From Opitutaceae bacterium (lineage in GTDB: Bacteria > Verrucomicrobiota > Verrucomicrobiia > Opitutales > Opitutaceae), in the NCBI GenBank assembly GCA_005786775.1, contig SYDD01000138.1, positions 1 through 6,111 on the forward strand: DNA of 6,111 nt. Direction: 5' to 3'. Of this stretch, positions 1-5,625 are shown in pieces. Position 1 is the first letter of the stretch. Every line of letters begins with the position of its first letter. The notes under the pieces were generated by a model, which did not search any database, was not told the DNA's origin, and saw nothing but the letters and a program-made list of their open reading frames with translations. Made by a program: the position numbers and the translations under genes.

Positions 1-567
1 CGCCGTCACCGTGCTCGGGCCGTCCTGATCGTTGGTCACGATCAGGCGCCCCCCATGCAGCATCGGCGAGGCGCCATGGCCGTGTTGCGAGATGAACGGC
101 CCGAGGTCCCGCGACCAGAGCTCGACCCCCGCGTGGTCGAAGGCGCGCACCCAATGGTGATCCGCGGAGACGAAACAGGCGTAGACCCGGTTCGCGTCGA
201 CGACGGGCGAGGAGTTGGCGTAGCCGGCGTTGCGGTTGGCCGGCCGGTGCGTGGGCAGGGCGTAAGTCCTCCGCCAAAGTTCTCGGCCGTCCCGCCGGTC
301 GAAGGCAAGGATCGCCCGCTCCCGGCCCTCCTCGGTGGCGGCGGTAACAAAGAGGCGCTCGCCCCATACGACCGGAGCGCCATGGCCACTGCCGGGCAAT
401 CGGACGCGCCAGCGGAAATCCGCCTCAGACCACGTGACAGGTAGGCCACGCGCGGAGCTGACGCCAGTACCGTTGGGCCCGCGGAACCGCGTCCACTCTT
501 GGGCGAACGCTAGTCCAGCACTGCAAACCGACAGGAGAAAGAACACGAATTGGCGAGAAATCATCAT
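1..567 (-). CDS. Exported PQQ-like beta-propeller repeat protein, N-terminal part (3' end beyond window)
   Basis: The minus-strand frame stays open from an ATG at 567 to the window edge, giving 189 residues without a stop; the C-terminus is missing. The N-terminus is a classic Sec signal peptide: a short start with Arg5, a hydrophobic core at residues 7-21, and an A-F-A site predicting cleavage after Ala22. The mature protein begins Q-E-W-T-R-F-R-G-P-N-G-T-G (23-35), a pattern typical of PQQ-like (quinoprotein/BamB-like) propellers in Planctomycetes and Verrucomicrobia. At least two blades are visible: P-V-V-W-G-E-R-L-F-V-T...A-F-D...G-R-E-L-W (65-98) and S-P-V-V-D-A-N-R-V-Y...A-F-D...V-E-L-W (120-151). 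A third starts at S-P-M-L-H-G-G-R-L (167-175). Such proteins are periplasmic or exported. Whether this one binds PQQ or is only a scaffold cannot be told. Two adjacent ATGs (567 and 564) are possible starts; neither has a visible ribosome binding site. It is divergent from cutA. Confidence 0.85.
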   Translation of the reverse strand, partial: MMISRQFVFFLLSVCSAGLAFAQEWTRFRGPNGTGVSSARGLPVTWSEADFRWRVRLPGSGHGAPVVWGERLFVTAATEEGRERAILAFDRRDGRELWRRTYALPTHRPANRNAGYANSSPVVDANRVYACFVSADHHWVRAFDHAGVELWSRDLGPFISQHGHGASPMLHGGRLIVTNDQDGPSTVTA

Positions 568-682
568 GGGGCGGGGCAGCTGTCGCCGAGGCTCGCCGTC
601 GCAATCGCGCGGTCAACGGCGAATGCGCCGCCCCGCCGGATCCCGCTTGTCAGCCGCCCGCCCCGTCGGCAGCTACCCACGT
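568..682. promoter_or_regulatory. Divergent intergenic region between the PQQ-like gene and cutA
   Basis: These 115 bases separate two genes that start in opposite directions, so promoters for both should lie here. I could not find a convincing -35/-10 pair on either strand. On the plus strand TTGTCA at 647-652 lacks a matching -10 element. On the minus strand TTGACC (616 down to 611) is likewise unpaired. An 8-bp GC-rich inverted repeat (GGCGGGGC at 570-577 with GCCCCGCC at 630-637) spans 52 bases, but such short repeats are expected by chance at this base composition. The function is inferred from gene orientation only. Confidence 0.4.
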
Positions 683-1009
683 ATGAAGGTTGCGTGGACC
701 ACCCTGGCGACCGCTGGCGAGGCGGAGCAATTAGCGCGCGAACTGGTCACCGCGGGCCTAGCCGTGTGCGTCCAGATCGAGGGCCCCCTCCGCTCCCATT
801 ACGCATGGGAGGGTAAGGTGGAGGCCGCCGAGGAGTACCGCCTCACCCTCAAGTGCGTGGACGAGCATTTGCCCGCGCTGGAGGCGGCGGTATTGGCGCG
901 CCACCCGTACTCCGTTCCGGAGTGGATCGTGGTGGACGCTAGCCGGGTCGGAGAAAAATACTTGTCATGGGCGCGGTCGGAGCGTCACTTTAGACCCTTT
1001 AACACCTAG
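683..1009 (+). CDS. cutA: CutA family divalent-cation tolerance protein
   Basis: The 108-residue protein matches the CutA1 family, small trimeric cytoplasmic proteins linked to copper and other divalent-cation tolerance; the exact biochemical role is unsettled in the family. Visible family marks are the opening beta strand V-A-W-T-T (3-7) and the helix with L-A-R-E-L-V (17-22). They are followed by A-V-C-V-Q-I (27-32, usually A-C-V-N-I), Y-A-W-E-G-K-V-E (40-47) and E-Y-R-L-T-L-K (51-57). The strongest is the near-invariant H-P-Y-S-V-P-E (74-80). Full length fits the usual 100-115 residues. The same frame runs open far upstream, but CutA homology begins right at the ATG at 683, so that start is chosen. 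No Shine-Dalgarno sequence is seen before it. The gene is followed after 19 bases by the small basic protein gene and may share its transcript. Confidence 0.93.
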   Translation: MKVAWTTLATAGEAEQLARELVTAGLAVCVQIEGPLRSHYAWEGKVEAAEEYRLTLKCVDEHLPALEAAVLARHPYSVPEWIVVDASRVGEKYLSWARSERHFRPFNT

Positions 1010-1028
1010 CGCCCACTCCCCTTCCGCC

Positions 1029-1184
1029 ATGTCCCAGCACAAGAGCCTCCAAGGATCCTCCGGCATCGTCGTCAAACGCAACGTCCTCAAGCGCTTCGAG
1101 CGGGTCGACCTGCTCAAGAAGCGCGGCCAGTGGAAGGCCGGCGACCGCGTCCAAGGTCTGCGGAAGACGAAGCCAGACGTCTGA
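1029..1184 (+). CDS. Small basic protein, 51 aa, of a PVC-group conserved family
   Basis: A short ATG-to-TGA frame encodes 51 residues with 8 Lys and 6 Arg against 4 acidic residues, a net charge of about +10. Its start M-S-Q-H-K-S-L, the core K-R-N-V-L-K-R-F-E-R-V (16-26), L-L-K-K-R-G-Q-W-K-A-G-D-R-V (28-41) and the end G-L-R-K-T-K-P (43-49) match what I know as a conserved small basic protein of Verrucomicrobia and relatives. Its function is not established to my knowledge. The charge, small size and single compact domain suggest nucleic-acid or ribosome binding, which is inference. No Shine-Dalgarno sequence precedes the ATG; the upstream bases are pyrimidine-rich. It starts 19 bases after cutA and is closed by an intrinsic terminator 19 bases downstream, so its transcript should end there. 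The family resemblance makes a chance frame very unlikely despite the length. Confidence 0.88.
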   Translation: MSQHKSLQGSSGIVVKRNVLKRFERVDLLKKRGQWKAGDRVQGLRKTKPDV

Positions 1185-1203
1185 GCTCCCGCTCTCCTTT
1201 CCC

Positions 1204-1232
1204 GGCAGGCAGTACCCACTGCCTGCCTTTTT
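1204..1232 (+). terminator. Rho-independent terminator after the small basic protein gene
   Basis: A perfect 10-bp stem, GGCAGGCAGT (1204-1213) pairing with ACTGCCTGCC (1218-1227), encloses a 4-base ACCC loop and is followed directly by five T residues (1228-1232). The T tract lies only on the plus-strand exit side, so it acts on plus-strand transcripts. It closes the cutA/small basic protein unit and sits 19 bases before the dedA start. Confidence 0.9.
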
Positions 1233-1251
1233 CGTACCCTGCCCCCGGCTT

Positions 1252-1923
1252 ATGCTCGACCTAATCCGCAAGCTGGTGGACTTCATCGTCCACATCGACC
1301 GCCACCTCGCCGAGATCATCGCTTCTTACGGCCTGTGGACCTACGCGGTGCTCTGGCTGATCATCTTCGCGGAGACGGGGCTGGTAGTGACACCGTTCCT
1401 GCCCGGCGATTCGCTCCTGTTCGCCGCTGGCACCTTCTGCGCGAAGCCCGAGACGGGCCTCAACGTGCACCTGATGGCGGTGCTGCTTTGGGTGGCGGCG
1501 GTGCTGGGCGACACCGTCAACTATTGGCTGGGCTCCCGGATCGGGCCGGCGGTGTTCAAGCAGGAGGACTCGGTCTTCCTGCGGAAGAAGCACCTCGAGC
1601 GGGCGCACGCGTTCTTCGAGAAGTACGGTGGCCGGGCAATCATCCTCGCCCGCTTCGTACCGATCGTGCGGACCTTCGTGCCCTTCGTCGCCGGGGTCGG
1701 CCGGATGCACTACGGGCGCTTCATCACCTACAACGTGGTCGGCGGCTTCATCTGGATCTACTTTTTCCTCTACGCCGGTTACTGGTTCGGGGGCCTGCCT
1801 TTCATCCAGCGGAACTTCAAATTGGTGATCTTAGCCATCATCATCATCTCCGTCCTGCCGATCGTCTGGGAGACGTGGCAGGCATGGAAGGAAGCGAAGC
1901 GGGAACGGGCTCGCGGGGCCTAA
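1252..1923 (+). CDS. DedA family (VTT domain) inner-membrane protein
   Basis: The 223-residue protein is a full-length DedA/VTT-domain membrane protein. Characterised DedA proteins include flippases that recycle undecaprenyl phosphate for cell-wall synthesis; E. coli YqjA and YghB affect proton-motive force, drug tolerance and division. Motifs in order are F-A-E-T-G-L-V-V-T-P-F-L-P-G-D-S-L-L-F (39-57), L-G-D-T-V-N-Y-W-L-G (85-94), H-A-F-F-E-K-Y-G-G-R (119-128) and L-A-R-F-V-P-I-V-R-T-F-V-P-F-V-A-G (132-148). They end with Y-N-V-V-G-G-F-I-W (160-168). Glu41, Asp53, Arg134 and Arg140 correspond by motif position to the charged residues reported essential in YqjA. Further hydrophobic segments lie near 30-60, 72-90, 160-180 and 190-206, and the C-terminus is basic and probably cytoplasmic. 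There is no ribosome binding site and only 19 bases after the preceding terminator. Its stop codon faces that of the sulfatase gene, 13 bases apart. Confidence 0.95.
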   Translation: MLDLIRKLVDFIVHIDRHLAEIIASYGLWTYAVLWLIIFAETGLVVTPFLPGDSLLFAAGTFCAKPETGLNVHLMAVLLWVAAVLGDTVNYWLGSRIGPAVFKQEDSVFLRKKHLERAHAFFEKYGGRAIILARFVPIVRTFVPFVAGVGRMHYGRFITYNVVGGFIWIYFFLYAGYWFGGLPFIQRNFKLVILAIIIISVLPIVWETWQAWKEAKRERARGA

Positions 1924-1936
1924 GCGCCGCGGCGGC

Positions 1937-3346
1937 CTAGCGCGCGGCGGTCTTGAGTTCCAGGAAGCGGGCGCGCAGACCGGCGAGTTGCGCTGCCCTC
2001 GCGGGATCTCCGGCTAAGTCGCGTTCCTCGCGGGGATCGACCGCGAGGTGGAATAGCTGCTCCCGCCCGAAGTCCGGCCAGAACATGTACTTCCAGTCGG
2101 CGCGGACAAGCGCCTCCGACGCAGGGATAAAATCTTTATTCCGGATGACGGCGTGCTCGTAGAAAAACTCCGTGCGCCAGTTGGTGGGGCGCCGCTCTGG
2201 GGCGTAAAGCGCTGTTAGGTCGCGGCCCTGCATCCCCGGCGAAGCCGGCAAACCAGCGGCCCCCAGTACGGTAGGGGCGAGATCTACGTTGAGCGCGAAC
2301 GCCGCCTCCGTCGCGCCGCGACGCGCCGCCGGTAGGCGCGGATCGCGTACAATCAGAGGCACCCGGATGCTCTCTTCGTGGGGGTACCACTTGTCGGCGA
2401 GACCGTGTTCCCCATGAAAGAATCCGTTGTCGGTCGTGAAGACCACCAGCGTTTCCTCCAACACCCCCTGTCGCTCCAGCTCTGCGAGGACCCGACCGCA
2501 GACCGCGTCGGCCTCGGTCACGAGTCGGTAGTAATTGCGCATCATCTCCTGGTATTTCTCCGGCTCGTCGAATCGCCAATGCCAGCGGACGCGACCCTCG
2601 TTACGCTCGTTGGCGATGAAGGGCGGCAGCCGCCGGTGATGCTCCTCGGTGGCAGTCGGCGGCACCGGAATCCGCACCCCGGCATAGAGCGGAAGGCTCT
2701 CCGGCTGGGGCAGGAACTGGCTTGGGTGCTGGTCCTCCGCGTGCGCCGCGATAAAGGCGAGCGTGAGGCAGAACGGCTGGCCCGCCGGCCGGGTGCGGAG
2801 AAATTCTAGGGCGTCCGCCTCGTTGCGACGGGTCACGTGCTCCGGCTCGCCACCCGGCCGCGGCAGCCAGTGCCGCATCGGCGTGATGCGCCCAGCACCG
2901 AAATCATAATTCCCCGCAGGGAAGTTCCCGTTGTGCCACTTGCCCACGTGACCAACGTAGTAGCCCGCGGCCCGCAGGCGCCCAGGGTACGTCTCGGTCC
3001 ATGGCGTGCGGAACATGTCGAACGCGCGGTTGCCGTGCCGCGACATCCACTGCCCCGTGAGCAACGTGGCGCGGCTCACGCCGCAGATCGAGGTGGTAAC
3101 GAAACTGTTGGTGAACCGAAGCCCCTCGCGCGCGAGCCGATCCAAGTGCGGCGTACGCACAACCGGATTGCCCGCCGATCCCAGGGTATCGTGGCGCCAG
3201 TCGTCCGCGTAAAGCAGCACCACGTTCAGCGGGCGCGGCGAGGCGGAGGGGACCGGGGCGGCCGCCGCGAGCAGGGGCACCGCCAGCACTCCAAATTTGA
3301 GCCACGGGGTCCGGCGGCCGCCGGCGCGGAGGGACGGGGAAGACAT
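1937..3346 (-). CDS. Exported sulfatase (S1/alkaline-phosphatase fold)
   Basis: The 469-residue protein is a complete formylglycine-dependent sulfatase that hydrolyses sulfate esters; its substrate (polysaccharide or small molecule) cannot be read from sequence. An N-terminal signal (basic 7-17, hydrophobic 18-30) sends it across the membrane; Arg11-Arg12 loosely recalls a Tat signal, but Sec is equally possible. Metal-binding D-D (48-49) lies in L-L-Y-A-D-D-W. The signature is S-I-C-G-V-S-R-A-T-L-L-T-G (86-98) with Cys88 to be converted to formylglycine and Arg92; the third position is Val where Pro or Ala is most common. G-K-W-H-N-G (135-140), A-A-H (200-202), T-T-D-N-G-F-F-H-G-E-H-G (304-315) and Lys319 supply the other active-site residues. 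Maturation needs a sulfatase-modifying enzyme that is not in this window. The start is 59 bases downstream of the ATPase gene on the same strand, with no clear terminator between, so co-transcription is possible. The ATG at 3346 has no Shine-Dalgarno sequence. Confidence 0.95.
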   Translation of the reverse strand: MSSPSLRAGGRRTPWLKFGVLAVPLLAAAAPVPSASPRPLNVVLLYADDWRHDTLGSAGNPVVRTPHLDRLAREGLRFTNSFVTTSICGVSRATLLTGQWMSRHGNRAFDMFRTPWTETYPGRLRAAGYYVGHVGKWHNGNFPAGNYDFGAGRITPMRHWLPRPGGEPEHVTRRNEADALEFLRTRPAGQPFCLTLAFIAAHAEDQHPSQFLPQPESLPLYAGVRIPVPPTATEEHHRRLPPFIANERNEGRVRWHWRFDEPEKYQEMMRNYYRLVTEADAVCGRVLAELERQGVLEETLVVFTTDNGFFHGEHGLADKWYPHEESIRVPLIVRDPRLPAARRGATEAAFALNVDLAPTVLGAAGLPASPGMQGRDLTALYAPERRPTNWRTEFFYEHAVIRNKDFIPASEALVRADWKYMFWPDFGREQLFHLAVDPREERDLAGDPARAAQLAGLRARFLELKTAAR

Positions 3347-3405
3347 CGACGGCGAGACTGCGCGAGGCTCCCGCGGTTGTCACGATCGCAACACCAGCCA
3401 GCGCA

Positions 3406-5115
3406 TCAGCGGTCCGCCGGGACGCTGGTCAGTGCCTCCTCCATCGTGGTGACGCCCTCGCGGACCTTGAGCAGGCCGTCCTGATGGAGGGTCTTCATCC
3501 CGCCGCGTATCGCGATGCGCTTAAGCTCCGCGGCCTCGGCGCCCGTGTTGATCGCCGCCACGAGCTCCTCGTCGCCCACCATCAGCTCGTGAATGCCGAC
3601 ACGGCCGCGGTAACCGTTGCGATCGCACTTGGGGCATCCTTCGGGGTGGGCCTTGTGAATGGGCCCGCTCCAGCCGAGGGCGCGTTCCAAGAGGTCGCGC
3701 TCGCGTCCTACCGGCTCGTACTCGATCCGGCAGGCGCGGCAGACCCGCCGCAGGAGACGCTGAGCGCAGACGCAGCGCAGGGACGACGAGAGCAGGAATG
3801 GCTCGACTCCCATGTCGGTCAGGCGGGAGACCGTCGTGGGGGCGTCGTTCGTGTGGAGCGTGGAGAGGAGGAGGTGACCGGTGAGGGCGGCTTCCACGGC
3901 GATCCCGGCGGTCTCCTGGTCGCGGATCTCACCCACCAAGATCACGTCCGGGTCCTGCCGAAGAAAGGAGCGTAGGGCGCTAGCGAAGGTGAGCCCGATC
4001 TGCCGGTGCATCTGCATCTGATTGATGCCGGGCAGCGTGTACTCGATGGGATCCTCGGCGGTGCGGATGACGAGATCTTGGGTGTTAATCTCGTTCAACG
4101 CCGAATAGAGGGTCATCGACTTGCCCGAGCCCGTTGGGCCGCAGTGCAGGATCATCCCGTGTGGCTCCCGGATGCAGGCGCGGTAGCGGGTGAGATTCTC
4201 CGCGGAAAAGCCGAGGTCCGACAAGGGCAGTGTGGTCCGCTGCTTGTCGAGGATCCGCATCACCACCCCCTCGCCGTGGTTGAGGGGTGCGGTGGACACG
4301 CGCAGGTCGATGTCTAGGCCCTTGCGCGAATACTGCCGGAAGACGATACGCCCATCCTGGGGCAACCGCCGCTCCGAAATATCTAGGTTACACATGATCT
4401 TGAGACGCGCCACGAGCGCGGGCCCCACCTTCTTCGGCAACCGGAGCCGCTCGTAACACACCCCATCGACCCGGTTGCGGACCACCACCTCTTTTTCTTG
4501 GGGCTCAATGTGGATGTCACTGGTCCCAGATAGGTACGCTTCCTCGACGATCCGGTTCGCCAACTGAATGATCGGCCCGGACTCCTCTGTGACCTCGTCA
4601 TCCTTAAACGCCGTCTCGGGCCCTTCGCGGTACTGTTCGCCAATCCGCGTGACGACGTCCGCAAAGCCGGCCCCCTTATCCTGCCCGCGGGCCACCTTTT
4701 CGCGCAGATCCTCGGCCCGGGCGAGAAGGCGGACCACGGGCCGACCTGTCAGCTCCTGCACCTTGTCCGCCACGGCGCGATCGAAGGGGTCCACGCACGC
4801 GAGCAGCAGAAGCTCGCCCAGAAGCCCCACAGGCAGGACGAGGTTCTTCTGGCAGAACTCCAGCGACAGGCCCTCGAAGGTCTGTGGCGTGACGCGGAAG
4901 CGAGCCACATTGCAGGCGCGCATCCCGTAGGCACGGGCAGCCGCCAGTAACCGAGCGAAATCGGGGACACGGTAATCGTCCCGGAGGAGCCGGTCGAGAG
5001 CCTCGCCGCTCAGGTCCTGCGGATGCTGGAGCACCTCGTCGCGCTGGGCCGGCTGAAGCCGCCCCAGCTCGACGAGTTGGTTGACGATACTGGTCTGGAC
5101 GCGTCCGAGGGGCAT
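3406..5115 (-). CDS. gspE: GspE/PilB-type secretion or type IV pilus assembly ATPase
   Basis: This 569-residue cytoplasmic hexameric ATPase powers assembly of a type II secretion pseudopilus or a type IV pilus. The N-terminal MshEN/GspE_N domain covers about 1-140. The central N2 domain has S-D-I-H-I-E-P (199-205) and R-V-D-G (215-218). The motor domain carries Walker A G-P-T-G-S-G-K-S (326-333), the Asp box A-E-D-P-I-E-Y (353-359), Walker B D-P-D-V-I-L-V-G-E-I-R-D (388-399) and the His box T-G-H-L-L-L-S-T-L-H-T-N-D (412-424). Cys459, Cys462, Cys494 and Cys497 form a CxxC...CxxC zinc site. The open frame extends upstream to 5295, but that part overlaps the previous gene and is not protein-like. 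The ATG at 5115, 2 bases after the previous stop codon (TGA-AG-ATG), gives a normal family length. No Shine-Dalgarno sequence is present, so translation is probably coupled. Length resembles PilB as much as GspE; no pilin, PilC/GspF or secretin gene is present to decide. Confidence 0.95.
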   Translation of the reverse strand: MPLGRVQTSIVNQLVELGRLQPAQRDEVLQHPQDLSGEALDRLLRDDYRVPDFARLLAAARAYGMRACNVARFRVTPQTFEGLSLEFCQKNLVLPVGLLGELLLLACVDPFDRAVADKVQELTGRPVVRLLARAEDLREKVARGQDKGAGFADVVTRIGEQYREGPETAFKDDEVTEESGPIIQLANRIVEEAYLSGTSDIHIEPQEKEVVVRNRVDGVCYERLRLPKKVGPALVARLKIMCNLDISERRLPQDGRIVFRQYSRKGLDIDLRVSTAPLNHGEGVVMRILDKQRTTLPLSDLGFSAENLTRYRACIREPHGMILHCGPTGSGKSMTLYSALNEINTQDLVIRTAEDPIEYTLPGINQMQMHRQIGLTFASALRSFLRQDPDVILVGEIRDQETAGIAVEAALTGHLLLSTLHTNDAPTTVSRLTDMGVEPFLLSSSLRCVCAQRLLRRVCRACRIEYEPVGRERDLLERALGWSGPIHKAHPEGCPKCDRNGYRGRVGIHELMVGDEELVAAINTGAEAAELKRIAIRGGMKTLHQDGLLKVREGVTTMEEALTSVPADR

Positions 5116-5117
5116 CT

Positions 5118-5609
5118 TCAGCGCGCGGGGGTTCCGAGCCGCCCTAGGTGCTCGACCAGGCCATCCAGCGTGGTGCCAAACCATAGCACCGGACCTGGGA
5201 TCTGAGCTTCCCAGTGGGCCTTGACCACGGGGCTGAGCACATAGGCGGAAGCGAGGCAGGTGAAGCCATCCAGCTTGTCGAACGGCACGGTCCACGTCGC
5301 CCAGCAGGCTGCGGCATCGGGTAGCCGGCGGAATTCGTCCGGGACGTCGAAATCCCGGAGGTCCACGAGCCCAGCCCCCTCCTGCTCCATCGCGTGACGC
5401 AACACATCCTCCTCCCGGAGAAAATTCAACGACCGGGTGATCACCCGCAGAAGAGAAGCACCCCGTTCGCCCCCGGCCACCGCCTCAAGCCAGAGGTCGT
5501 TTGCCTCCTGCAGCTGCCCCGCCGACAGCAGGTTGCGGTCCGACAGCGTCAGACCGAGCTGCCGGTTGGCCTTCATCAGGAGCGAGCGATGTTCACTGGG
5601 GGCGGACAT
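5118..5609 (-). CDS. Stand-alone MshEN-like (GspE N-terminal-like) protein
   Basis: This 163-residue cytoplasmic protein has no named function that I recognise. Its order of segments resembles the N-terminal MshEN domain of GspE/PilB ATPases. A helical half has L-L-S-A-G-Q-L-Q-E-A (27-36) and L-R-E-E-D-V-L-R-H-A-M-E-Q (64-76), followed by G-L-V-D-L-R-D-F-D-V-P-D-E-F-R-R-L-P (80-97). Next come a V-P-F-D-K-L-D-G-F-T-C-L-A-S-A strand pair (108-122) and the closing L-D-G-L-V-E-H-L (148-155). The same layout occurs in the ATPase translated right after it. There is no Walker motif, signal peptide or membrane segment. The start is set by a GAGG at 5622-5619, 9 bases before the ATG at 5609; another ATG at 5618 overlaps this GAGG and is less likely. 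The frame is open further upstream, but only through the end of obg. The MshEN assignment rests on pattern reading and is moderate; a hypothetical protein is the fallback. Confidence 0.8.
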   Translation of the reverse strand: MSAPSEHRSLLMKANRQLGLTLSDRNLLSAGQLQEANDLWLEAVAGGERGASLLRVITRSLNFLREEDVLRHAMEQEGAGLVDLRDFDVPDEFRRLPDAAACWATWTVPFDKLDGFTCLASAYVLSPVVKAHWEAQIPGPVLWFGTTLDGLVEHLGRLGTPAR

Positions 5610-5618
5610 CGCAGGCAT

Positions 5619-5622
5619 CCTC
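5619..5622 (-). promoter_or_regulatory. Ribosome binding site deciding the start of the MshEN-like gene
   Basis: GAGG on the minus strand ends 9 bases before the ATG at 5609. It is the only good Shine-Dalgarno match among the gene starts visible here, and favours 5609 over the ATG at 5618 and over longer frames overlapping obg. Confidence 0.6.
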
Positions 5623-5625
5623 GGC

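Noticed and set aside
42..449. Minus-strand 135-residue frame within the PQQ-like gene region
   Set aside because: Low-complexity Ser/Thr/Pro/Arg product in a shifted frame; the frame starting at 567 gives a signal peptide and recognisable propeller blades.
335..682. Upstream extension of the cutA frame giving a 224-residue protein
   Set aside because: The extra 116 residues are Arg/Pro-rich, not family-like, and overlap the signal peptide end and promoter side of the divergent PQQ-like gene. CutA homology starts at the ATG at 683.
1833..1849. ATC/CAT triplet repeat
   Set aside because: It is four successive Ile codons in a DedA transmembrane segment, not a tandem-repeat locus.
1925..1934. 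10-bp palindrome CGCCGCGGCG between dedA and the sulfatase stop codons as a bidirectional terminator
   Set aside because: It has no loop and no T tract on either side; such GC palindromes are common by chance in this sequence.
2837..3484. Plus-strand 215-residue open frame opposite the sulfatase
   Set aside because: Arg/Gly-rich antisense product with no domain, produced by high GC content opposite a strongly supported sulfatase gene.
3484..4317. Plus-strand open frames opposite the assembly ATPase
   Set aside because: Antisense shadows of conserved motor-domain codons; no recognisable protein features.
5116..5295. 60-residue N-terminal extension of the assembly ATPase
   Set aside because: It overlaps the well-formed MshEN-like gene in another frame and is not protein-like; the start at 5115 gives normal family length.
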